From NCBI GenBank assembly GCA_964390365.1, contig CAYMHW010000093.1, positions 1-6,840 of the forward strand: a stretch of 6,840 nt of DNA. The letters run 5' to 3'. Position 1 is the stretch's first letter, and each line of letters begins with the position of its first letter. A program made the position numbers and the translations under genes. The notes beneath the pieces were generated by a model, which was not told the DNA's origin, made no database searches, and saw only the letters and a program-made list of their open reading frames with translations. The stretch comes from JALQTD01 sp964390365. GTDB lineage: Bacteria > Bacteroidota > Bacteroidia > Flavobacteriales_D > Sanyastnellaceae. Below, one piece after another: positions 1 through 6,228 of this stretch.

Positions 1-890
1 AGAAGCAGGAATCCAAGCGCCGGCGCGAACTCGAGCGGGAACTCGAATGGGTGCGTCAAAGCCCGAAGGGCCGCCGCGCAAAGAACAAGGCCCGTGTGAA
101 CAACTACGAAGCGATGCTCGCAGAAGGCACGGAGGAGAAGGACGCCCGCTTGAGCATTCCAATTCCCAACGGACCGCGTTTGGGCAACGTGGTCATCGAG
201 GCCGAGCACATCACGAAGGGCTTCGATGATCGCTTGCTCATCGAGGACCTCAGCTTCTCCCTGCCGCCGGCAGGCATCGTGGGCGTCATCGGACCCAACG
301 GCGCGGGCAAGACCACGTTATTCCGCATGATCATGAACGAAGAAACGCCGGACGGTGGCTCGTTCCGGGTGGGTGAAACGGCTGTGGTCGGATACGTGGA
401 CCAACGGCACGCGGACATCGACCCGGAGAAGACGGTTTGGGAAGTGGTCAGCGGCGGCAACGAGCAACTCGAAATCGGCGGCAAGCTGTTCAACAGCCGG
501 GCCTACGTTTCGAAGTTCAACTTCGGCGGTTCCGACCAACAGAAGAAGTGCGGTGTGCTGTCTGGTGGGGAGCGCAACCGCCTCCACCTCGCCATGACGC
601 TCAAGACCGAGGCGAACGTCCTGCTGCTGGACGAGCCAACGAACGACATCGACGTCGACACGCTGCGCGCACTCGAGGAAGGCATCCAGTCCTTCGCGGG
701 TTGTGCAGTGGTGATTTCGCACGACCGGTATTTCCTCGACCGAATTTGCACGCACATCCTCGCATTCGAGGGCGATTCCCAGGTGGTTTGGTTCGAAGGC
801 ACGTACAGCGAGTACGAAGAGAACAAGAAGAAGCGCTTGGGAGACGTGGGCCCGAAGCGCGTGAAATACCGCAAACTTGTCCGCGGATAA
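1..890 (+). CDS. ettA: Energy-dependent translational throttle protein EttA (ABC-F ATPase), C-terminal half, cut by left edge
   Basis: ABC-F ATPase that binds the ribosomal E site and gates entry into elongation according to ATP/ADP level; cytoplasmic. The frame is open from base 3 to the stop at 888-890, so the N-terminal ABC domain and true start lie left of the window (about 295 residues visible; E. coli EttA is 555). Visible in order: the basic, helical inter-domain linker that contacts P-site tRNA (ELEWVRQSPKGRRAKNKAR, about nt 39-101), then the second ABC domain with Walker A GPNGAGKTT (291-317), signature LSGGERN (558-578), Walker B LLLDEPTNDID (about 621-653) and the H-loop ISHDRYFLDR (714-743, His at 720-722). 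The tail ends in the lysine/arginine-rich KRVKYRKLVRG typical of EttA. The linker and the RLLIEDLSFSLP stretch match EttA rather than Uup, or the ABC-F resistance proteins. All catalytic motifs are intact. It overlaps gluQ by 14 nt. Confidence 0.95.
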   Translation, partial: KQESKRRRELERELEWVRQSPKGRRAKNKARVNNYEAMLAEGTEEKDARLSIPIPNGPRLGNVVIEAEHITKGFDDRLLIEDLSFSLPPAGIVGVIGPNGAGKTTLFRMIMNEETPDGGSFRVGETAVVGYVDQRHADIDPEKTVWEVVSGGNEQLEIGGKLFNSRAYVSKFNFGGSDQQKKCGVLSGGERNRLHLAMTLKTEANVLLLDEPTNDIDVDTLRALEEGIQSFAGCAVVISHDRYFLDRICTHILAFEGDSQVVWFEGTYSEYEENKKKRLGDVGPKRVKYRKLVRG

Positions 891-1713
891 GGTCATCGGC
901 CGGTTTGCGCCGTCGCCCACCGGTCCCTTGCACGAGGGGTCGATGGTGGCTGCGGTGGCGTCGTGGTTGGATGTGCGGGCTCGTGGAGGAACGTGGCTCG
1001 TTCGGATGGACGACCTCGATCCGCCGCGCGAAGTGGCGGGGGCGGCGGACGGCATTTTGCGGACGCTGGAGCGGTTTGGGTTGATTCCGGACGAGCCGGT
1101 CGTGTACCAAAGCCAGCGGGACGAGGCCTACGCGGCCACGTTGAACACCTTGTTGGAGCGCGGCGACGCCTTCGGTTGCGTGTGCACGCGGGCGCAACTC
1201 GAGGGGCACGCGGTGTATCCCGGTACGTGCCGCGATGAGCCGCCGGCTGGTGCACCGCGATCGGTGCGGTTTCGTGTGGGAGCCGGGCGCGTGGAATGGG
1301 AAGACCGGTGGGCGGGGCATTGCGCGTTCGACCTCGCGGAGGAGGTGGGGGATTTCGTGCTGAAGCGCGCGGATGGGTTGTGGGCGTACCACTTGGCGGC
1401 CGTGGTGGACGACGCGGCTGCGGGGGTGACCGATGTGGTGCGTGGGGCCGATTTGTTGGATTCGACGGCTCGGCACATTGCGTTGCAGCAGCGTTTGGAC
1501 CTCCCCACGCCGCGGTATGCGCACCTGCCTGTGGTGACGAATGCGCAAGGCCAAAAACTTTCCAAGCAAACCCTCGCGCCCCCCGTGGACGACCTGCCCG
1601 TCGCCACCGTCCTCGCTCGGGTCTTCGCGCACCTCGGCCTGCCGTCGGTGGCCGCGGATCGCCCCGAAACCATGCTCGCAGAAGCCACCTTATATTGGAA
1701 ACTCCCCGTATGA
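877..1713 (+). CDS. gluQRS: Glutamyl-Q tRNA(Asp) synthetase (GluQ-RS / YadB family)
   Basis: Paralogue of the glutamyl-tRNA synthetase catalytic core, without anticodon-binding domain; it activates glutamate and attaches it to queuosine at position 34 of tRNA-Asp. 278 aa, close to E. coli YadB (about 300). Seen: GRFAPSPTG (8-16), class I HIGH-like HEGS (19-22), RMDDLDPPRE (43-52; E. coli has RIEDIDPPRE), zinc-site pattern C101-x-C103, Y114, C118, the VVDDAAAGVTDVVRGADLL stretch, and KMSKS-like KLSKQ (227-231). The start is forced: in this frame a stop sits at 862-864, the codons from there to 877 contain no other start, and GRFAPSPTG follows directly, so TTG at 877 is the only initiator that keeps the motif. 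No Shine-Dalgarno precedes it. It overlaps ettA by 14 nt and the next gene by 4 nt (ATGA), which suggests co-transcription with translational coupling. The C-terminus is slightly short for the family. Its presence implies queuosine-modified tRNA in this organism. Confidence 0.94.
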   Translation: MSADKVIGRFAPSPTGPLHEGSMVAAVASWLDVRARGGTWLVRMDDLDPPREVAGAADGILRTLERFGLIPDEPVVYQSQRDEAYAATLNTLLERGDAFGCVCTRAQLEGHAVYPGTCRDEPPAGAPRSVRFRVGAGRVEWEDRWAGHCAFDLAEEVGDFVLKRADGLWAYHLAAVVDDAAAGVTDVVRGADLLDSTARHIALQQRLDLPTPRYAHLPVVTNAQGQKLSKQTLAPPVDDLPVATVLARVFAHLGLPSVAADRPETMLAEATLYWKLPV

Positions 1714-2417
1714 AAAACCTGGCCTCCTTGGTGTTCTCAGCCTGGTCGGTCGTCGTCAGCGCCCAATGCCCCGCCGAGGGCACAGTGCGGTATCAGGAAC
1801 GCACGTACCCCGTGGTCGCCATCGGCGGGCAGTGTTGGTTCGCCGAGAACTTGTCGGCGGCGGCGTTTTCCAACGGGGACGCGCTTCCGGTCGTGGACGA
1901 TCCGGATTTGTGGGACGCGGGGTGGCCTGCGAATTCGGCGGCTGTGGTGCGGGCAGGCATTCCGCGCCGGGCGCCTGAGGGCAGCATCGAGCACGGCTGG
2001 TACTACAACGGGCACGTGGTGGTGGATGAGCGCGGGATTTGTCCTGGGGGATGGCACGTGCCCACGCACGAAGAGTGGATGACGCTGGAAATCGCCTTGG
2101 GATGCGGGGAGGCGGAGGCGGCCAAATTCGGATTCCGCGGAGGAACTCAAGGCGCGCAACTCCGGGCCCACTTGCCTGATTACGAGGACTGGACGGGCAG
2201 CAACGCCTTCGGCTGGAATGCCTTGCCGTCTGGATTCCGTACGTCAGAGGGGCGGGATTCCAACTTCGGCGACAGCGCGTACTTCTGGTCGTCGACGCGG
2301 CGCAGCTCCCGTTCGCTTTACATCCGCGGATTGACGGGGCATCGGATGGACGTGTACAGTTCGGAAATGGACTTGGCGACGGGGTGCTCCATTCGGTGCA
2401 TGCGCGACGCGCCGTGA
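1710..2417 (+). CDS. Secreted single-domain FISUMP (Fibrobacter succinogenes major paralogous domain) protein
   Basis: 235 aa. The start is the ATG overlapping the gluQ stop (ATGA); the open frame runs further upstream, but only this start gives a signal peptide (MKNLASLVFSAWSVVVSA, predicted cut before Gln19). The mature part is one FISUMP domain: the strand-rich opening RTYPVVAIGGQCWFAENL (31-48), GWYYNG (96-101), GICPGGWHVPTHEEWMTLE (109-127), FWSSTRR near residue 195, and the closing TGCSIRCMRD (224-233). These are hallmark blocks of TIGR02145/PF09603. The domain is common in secreted or surface proteins of Bacteroidota and Fibrobacteres, and its function is not established. Six cysteines (20, 42, 111, 132, 226, 230) suggest disulfides in the exported protein. 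Cys20 lacks a proper lipobox (Gln at -1), so I favour a soluble exported protein over a lipoprotein. No T9SS-type C-terminal domain is present. Its stop abuts the stop of the opposing thioredoxin gene. Confidence 0.9.
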   Translation: MKNLASLVFSAWSVVVSAQCPAEGTVRYQERTYPVVAIGGQCWFAENLSAAAFSNGDALPVVDDPDLWDAGWPANSAAVVRAGIPRRAPEGSIEHGWYYNGHVVVDERGICPGGWHVPTHEEWMTLEIALGCGEAEAAKFGFRGGTQGAQLRAHLPDYEDWTGSNAFGWNALPSGFRTSEGRDSNFGDSAYFWSSTRRSSRSLYIRGLTGHRMDVYSSEMDLATGCSIRCMRDAP

Positions 2418-2420
2418 TCA
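2415..2420. other. Abutting convergent stop codons (0-bp intergenic)
   Basis: The + strand FISUMP gene ends in TGA at 2415-2417 and the - strand thioredoxin gene ends in TGA read from 2420-2418. Together they form the palindrome TGATCA with no base between genes. I see no GC hairpin plus U-tract on either side, so any transcription terminator would have to lie inside the opposing coding sequence or be factor-dependent. Confidence 0.9.
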
Positions 2421-2930
2421 AGGAGTGGTCAATTCGTCGATGAGGTCCACCATGGCCTCGAATTCCTCGGGGTCGTAAAGCCGGGTCAACATCCGAATCG
2501 TTCCTTCCGCGTCGATGACCACGTTCCGGGTGACTCCGGCCTTCGGGGCCGCGATGGAATGGAAGACGGCGCCGGCCGGGTCGGGGGCGAGGGGGTAGGT
2601 GACGCCGATTTGTTCCGCGAACTGGGCTACCTTCTCCGCGGGCTCGTCGTAATCCACGCCGATGAGGACGAATTCGCGGTCCTTGAACGCCTGGTGCACC
2701 TGCGTTTCCAACTCCGGCATTTCCTTGCGGCATACGCTGCACCACGATGCAGTGAACTGCAGTACGATGGTTTTTCCGGCCAACGAAGCGTTCGTGTACC
2801 GCGTGCCATCGAGGCCGGTCAGTTCGAACGCCGGCATGGTTTCTCCGACGGAAACGATGTAGCCGCGGTCATCGTCTTGTGCAGCGGCCGTCAGCGTCAG
2901 GGACAGGGCAAGGAATAGGAGGATGCGCAT
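2418..2930 (-). CDS. Exported TlpA/ResA-like thioredoxin-fold protein (redoxin)
   Basis: 170 aa. The start at 2930 is ATG and gives a textbook signal peptide MRILLFLALSLTLTAAA with a predicted cut before Gln18. The mature part is a thioredoxin fold of the AhpC-TSA/redoxin type: VGETMPAFELTGLDG (28-42), LAGKTIVLQFTASWC (50-64), active site C64-S-V-C67 followed by RKEMPELE, then FVLIGVDYDEP and GVTRNVVIDAEG. The Bacteroidota-type tail LTRLYDPEEFEAM closes it. The position that is cis-Pro in classical thioredoxins appears to be Thr in GVTRN. The family reduces or rearranges disulfides on exported proteins or on cytochrome c; which applies here cannot be told from sequence. It is the downstream partner of the hydrolase gene (34-nt overlap), with no separate promoter or Shine-Dalgarno that I can see, so it is probably translated from the same message. 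Confidence 0.9.
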   Translation of the reverse strand: MRILLFLALSLTLTAAAQDDDRGYIVSVGETMPAFELTGLDGTRYTNASLAGKTIVLQFTASWCSVCRKEMPELETQVHQAFKDREFVLIGVDYDEPAEKVAQFAEQIGVTYPLAPDPAGAVFHSIAAPKAGVTRNVVIDAEGTIRMLTRLYDPEEFEAMVDLIDELTTP

Positions 2931-3775
2931 GGCAGGTGGGATATCGAGATCAAGGTTTCAAAGGGCAAAATCGCGGTGCCCTCCGCAAGGGTTTGGATCC
3001 GCTCGGCCAAGGGGTCCAGGAGTTCGGGGTTCTGCATGGCGGTGTTGCAGGTTTCGTGGCCGGCCCCGTCGAATGCCCACAAGCTCGAAGTGCGCTTGGC
3101 CGCGAGGTAACACCCGTGCAGCGCCCCGCCACCGTCGAGGACGAACGCCCCTGGGGCATCCGCCGCGCACCCGCGGTGCACGGCGCGGCCGAAGGGAACG
3201 ACCCCATCGCACGTCCCGTGGAACGCGAACAGCGGCGGGGCATCGCTGAGGTCCAGTCCTTCCGCCTCCAACGCTCCGGAAAAGCTCACCACCGCTCCGA
3301 CCGGTTCTTCGGCGAGCACCAGGGCGTAGAGCAGGGCGGCTTCGGCTCCAGCAGACGAGCCGCCCACCGCAATGAACGAGGCGCCGCGGTCGCGGATCGC
3401 CTTGACGGCAGCGCCGAGGTCTTCGGCCGCCCAGCGGATGGCCTCGCGTTTGGCCTCCACGGGCACGTTGCAACCAAACCCCACGCCCACCTGCCGCAAC
3501 CGGTACGAAATGGAAGCCACATTCACCCCGCGCGCTGCAAGCCCCTCGGCCAAATCCACCACCGGCCCCGCCGTGCGAGCCCCCCCACTGAACCCGCCCC
3601 CGTGCGCGAACACGAGCCAAGGCGCGTCCGCTGACTCCGCGAGGTACAGGTCCATCCGCAGGACTTCTTTGCCCCGTTCAGCAAAGGGCACATCCCGCTG
3701 GCCCCCAGCTGCGAAAGCGACGAGGAGCCCGGCGACCGTTGCGAGAATCGAGTACCTTGGCGCGAACGAAATCAT
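2897..3775 (-). CDS. Exported alpha/beta hydrolase (carboxylesterase/BD-FAE-like)
   Basis: 292 aa from ATG at 3775. The frame also opens at a GTG at 3817, but that adds 14 residues ahead of a good signal peptide (MISFAPRYSILATVAGLLVAFAAGG, cut before Gln26) and runs into the divergent receptor gene. Hallmarks of the esterase/lipase branch: oxyanion-hole HGGGFSGG (58-65), nucleophile elbow GGSSAG (138-143; Ser141 likely catalytic), acid region FHGTCDGVVPFG (185-196; Asp190) and a His in DGAGHET (His240). The Ser-Asp-His order and spacing fit a working triad. The substrate is unknown; relatives cleave acetyl, feruloyl or short acyl esters. Seven cysteines (102, 189, 203, 222, 243, 283, 291) are many for a 292-aa protein and suggest disulfides. 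The last about 11 residues are encoded over the start of the thioredoxin gene. Upstream gene of a two-gene unit, divergent from the TonB-dependent receptor. Confidence 0.88.
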   Translation of the reverse strand: MISFAPRYSILATVAGLLVAFAAGGQRDVPFAERGKEVLRMDLYLAESADAPWLVFAHGGGFSGGARTAGPVVDLAEGLAARGVNVASISYRLRQVGVGFGCNVPVEAKREAIRWAAEDLGAAVKAIRDRGASFIAVGGSSAGAEAALLYALVLAEEPVGAVVSFSGALEAEGLDLSDAPPLFAFHGTCDGVVPFGRAVHRGCAADAPGAFVLDGGGALHGCYLAAKRTSSLWAFDGAGHETCNTAMQNPELLDPLAERIQTLAEGTAILPFETLISISHLPCASSYSLPCP

Positions 3776-3803
3776 GATGATGAAGGTACGAACAGGTGCG
3801 ATG
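3753..3803. promoter_or_regulatory. Divergent start region between hydrolase and TonB receptor (no true intergenic space)
   Basis: The hydrolase ATG (3775-3773, - strand) overlaps the first of three consecutive in-frame ATGs of the receptor (3774, 3777, 3780); a fourth in-frame ATG is at 3801. Promoters for both genes must therefore sit inside the other gene's first codons. On the + strand TACCTTGG (3753-3760) resembles the Bacteroidota -7 box TAnnTTTG, with a mismatch. On the - strand TACCTT lies at 3788-3783. Neither has a well-spaced upstream TTG element, so the promoter assignment is weak; the overlap itself is plain in the sequence. Confidence 0.35.
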
Positions 3804-6221
3804 CGGGGTGCGACCACCGCGCTCTTTCTCCTCGCTGGGGTGTCCTGGATGCTGGCCCAGGTGTCGTCGGTAGCCGGTCGCGTTGTGGATGTGGACGCGC
3901 GGTTTCCGCTGCCGGGAGCGACCGTGGAGTTGTTTGCGGCCGGGGCGCCCTCTCAGTTCACGTCCACGGATGGGGCGGGGCGGTTCGCGTTTGAGTCCGT
4001 GGAAGTGGGGCGGTGGAGCGTGCGCATCGGATTCATCGGGTACGAGCCCTTTGTGCAAGATGCGGTGGAGGTGTCGAGTGGTCGTCCGGTCCATCTCGAG
4101 GTTTCGTTGCAGGAATCCCTGGTGGCGTTGGAGGCCGCTGAGGTGAGTGCGACGGAGGATTCGGATGGGTTGATGAACGAAATGGCCACGGTGAGTGCGC
4201 GGGCGTTCACGGTGGAGGAGACGGATCGCTATGCGGGGTCGCGGGGGGATCCCGCGCGGATGGCGAGCAACTTCGCCGGGGTGCAGGGGGCGGACGACAG
4301 CCGCAACGACATCGTGGTGCGAGGAAACAGCCCGAGTGGCGTGTTGTGGCGCGTGGAGGGCGTGGATTTGCCCAACCCCAACCACTTCAGCATTCCGGGA
4401 ACAGGGGGCGGACCGGTGGCCATCTTGAACAACAAGGTTCTGGCGAACAGCGACTTTTACACGGCGGCCTTTCCGGCGGAGTTCGGGAATTCCACGGCGG
4501 CGGTGTTCGATTTGCGGATGCGCAACGGGAGTGCGGAACGGGGGGTGCGCAGTGCGCAGTTTGGCTTTCTCGGGGCGGAGGCCATGCTCGAAGGGCCCTT
4601 GAATCGGGAGAAGCGTTCGACGTTCCTCGTGAATTACCGCTACAGCAGCGCGGTGATTTTCTCGAAGTTGGGCATTGACATTGGCACGAGTGCGGTACCG
4701 TATTATCAGGACGGGACGTTTCGGCTGTTCTTTCCGCAGCGGAACGGGGGCGCGCTGGCGTTCTGGGGGATCGCTGGAGTCAGCCAGGTGGACATCATGA
4801 TCAGCGAGCAGGAACGTCCGGAGCGGAACATTTATGGGGACAACGACCGGGACCAGCTGTTTGGTTCGGGGACGGGGATTGTGGGGGCGACGTACACCCG
4901 GCCCGTGAATGAGCGGACGTACTTGAAGGCGACGTTGGCGGCGAGCCGCGATCGGCAGGACAGTGAGCACAATTTGGTCTACCGCGAATTGCTCACCCCC
5001 GACAGTACCTACCGGCTGGATAGCGTGGTGGACTACATGCGCTACCACTTTCACAACAACCGCCTGAGCGCCGCGGTGCACGCCACCACCAAGCGGGATG
5101 CGCGGACCACGTGGCGGTATGGCGTGAACGTGGACTACCGCGTGGGCGTGTTCGAGGACAGCATCCGCATCGAGGTGGACAGTTTGGAGGCGTTGCAGGG
5201 GTGGGAGCGCCGGTGGGATGCACGCCAAACCTCCGTCCTCCTTCAACCCTTCGTCCAGTGGAAATTCCGACCGAATCCCGAGTGGACCTTTTCGGCCGGG
5301 TGGCACGCCCAGTACCAGTCCCTTTCCGGCGACTTCTCGTGGCTCGAACCGCGGTTGGGCGTGCAGCACCAACGGGGCGTCAACCGGTTCACCGCGGGGT
5401 TGGGCATCCATTCGCAAGTGCAGTCCAGCTACTTGTACGCGGCGTCGAATGGTGTCTTGCCCGACGGCACGTTGAATGCGCCCAACACCGGCATGGGCAT
5501 GACCCGCAGCGGGCACGCGGTGGTGGGCTGGGCGCGGCCGCTCGGCGAGGTGTGGTCCATGAAGGCCGAAGTGTACCGGCAGCACCTGTGGAACATCCCG
5601 GTCGAGCTCGAGCCGAGCGCGTTTTCGCTCATCAATTCAGGAGCGGGCTTCAGCCGGTTGTTTCCCGACAGCCTGACGAACGAGGGCACCGCCCGCAACC
5701 AAGGGGTGGAACTGACCGTGTCGCGAGCGTTTCGGGACAACTGGTTCGTCCTCCTCACCGGGTCGCTCTTCGATTCCAAGTTCGTGGGCAGCGATGGGGT
5801 GGAGCGGAATACGGACTTCAACGGCGGCTATGCGTGGAACGCCTTAGCGAGCAAGGACTGGCGATTCAGCCCGGCGTGGAGTTTGGTGACGGGATTGAAG
5901 GTGACGCGGGCGGGCGGACGGCGGTATGGGACTCCGGATTTGGCCGAGAGCAATGCCCGACGCGAGCTCATTTACCTCGATGAGGGCTTCAACGAGCTGC
6001 AATTTGATCCTTACTTCCGCGTGGACCTCAAGACGAACCTCACGTGGAATCGCCCGGAAAGCACCCACCAGTTGGGCATCGATTTCGTCAACCTGACGGG
6101 GCGCCAAAACGTGCTGAAGCTGACCTACGCACCCGATGAGTCCGGCAATCCGGAGGACAGCATTCGCGAGGAATACCAGTTGGGCTTCCTGCCGATTTTC
6201 TTCTACCGCGTGGACTTCTGA
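3774..6221 (+). CDS. TonB-dependent outer-membrane receptor with N-terminal CarboxypepD_reg-like domain
   Basis: 815 aa from ATG 3774; ATGs at 3777, 3780 and 3801 are equally open and all keep the signal peptide (ATTALFLLAGVSWMLA, cut before Gln29). The frame continues upstream to 3372, but that part is antisense to the hydrolase. Domains: CarboxypepD_reg-like beta-sandwich (about 31-125; GRVVDVDARFPLPGATVELF, then IGFIGYEPF), plug (about 150-255; RNDIVVRGNSPSGVLWRVEG, PNHFSIPGTGGG, ending near DLRMRNG), and a 22-strand-type barrel (about 256-815) with alternating aromatic strands and a terminal Phe (FLPIFFYRVDF). Such receptors move large or scarce ligands across the outer membrane using TonB-ExbBD. 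No SusD-type lipoprotein is adjacent, and the protein is shorter than typical SusC, so a glycan role is not supported; the ligand is unknown. It contains no cysteine, unlike its neighbours. The divergent hydrolase might act on its ligand, but that is inference. Confidence 0.92.
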   Translation: MMMKVRTGAMRGATTALFLLAGVSWMLAQVSSVAGRVVDVDARFPLPGATVELFAAGAPSQFTSTDGAGRFAFESVEVGRWSVRIGFIGYEPFVQDAVEVSSGRPVHLEVSLQESLVALEAAEVSATEDSDGLMNEMATVSARAFTVEETDRYAGSRGDPARMASNFAGVQGADDSRNDIVVRGNSPSGVLWRVEGVDLPNPNHFSIPGTGGGPVAILNNKVLANSDFYTAAFPAEFGNSTAAVFDLRMRNGSAERGVRSAQFGFLGAEAMLEGPLNREKRSTFLVNYRYSSAVIFSKLGIDIGTSAVPYYQDGTFRLFFPQRNGGALAFWGIAGVSQVDIMISEQERPERNIYGDNDRDQLFGSGTGIVGATYTRPVNERTYLKATLAASRDRQDSEHNLVYRELLTPDSTYRLDSVVDYMRYHFHNNRLSAAVHATTKRDARTTWRYGVNVDYRVGVFEDSIRIEVDSLEALQGWERRWDARQTSVLLQPFVQWKFRPNPEWTFSAGWHAQYQSLSGDFSWLEPRLGVQHQRGVNRFTAGLGIHSQVQSSYLYAASNGVLPDGTLNAPNTGMGMTRSGHAVVGWARPLGEVWSMKAEVYRQHLWNIPVELEPSAFSLINSGAGFSRLFPDSLTNEGTARNQGVELTVSRAFRDNWFVLLTGSLFDSKFVGSDGVERNTDFNGGYAWNALASKDWRFSPAWSLVTGLKVTRAGGRRYGTPDLAESNARRELIYLDEGFNELQFDPYFRVDLKTNLTWNRPESTHQLGIDFVNLTGRQNVLKLTYAPDESGNPEDSIREEYQLGFLPIFFYRVDF

Positions 6222-6228
6222 GCGGTCA
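6219..6228. other. Convergent stops 4 bp apart (receptor / xerD)
   Basis: The receptor stop TGA (6219-6221) and the xerD stop (TGA read from 6228-6226) are separated only by GCGG. CTGA-GCGG-TCAG (6218-6229) is a 4-bp inverted repeat, most of it arising simply from two opposed TGA codons; there is no U-tract, so I do not call it a terminator. Confidence 0.85.

Noticed and set aside
51..890. GTG at 51 as the start of a 279-aa ABC protein
   Set aside because: The same frame is open to the left edge and encodes the conserved EttA linker across position 51, so this Val is internal and the gene is truncated by the window.
1296..1709. Upstream extension of the FISUMP frame within gluQRS
   Set aside because: It is Gly/Arg-rich out-of-frame reading of gluQRS; the signal peptide begins at 1710.
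893..1783. Long - strand open frames opposite gluQRS
   Set aside because: Their composition is Pro/Arg-rich low complexity, and the + strand carries an intact synthetase motif set.
1756..2745. - strand open frame of 329 codons spanning the FISUMP gene and the thioredoxin gene
   Set aside because: Both overlapped genes have strong family motifs; this frame is Arg/Pro-rich and shows none.
2931..2970. Possible promoter for the thioredoxin gene (TTTG elements on the - strand)
   Set aside because: No TAnnTTTG-like box at suitable spacing before the ATG; the region is inside the hydrolase gene and co-transcription explains expression.
3372..3773. Upstream extension of the receptor frame by 134 codons
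   Set aside because: It is antisense to the hydrolase catalytic region, has no homology that I recognise, and would bury the signal peptide in mid-protein.
3678..5585. Long - strand open frame (635 codons) opposite the TonB receptor
   Set aside because: It is rich in His, Arg and Pro with no recognisable domain, as expected of an antisense shadow of a high-GC gene, and the + strand frame has clear receptor domains throughout.
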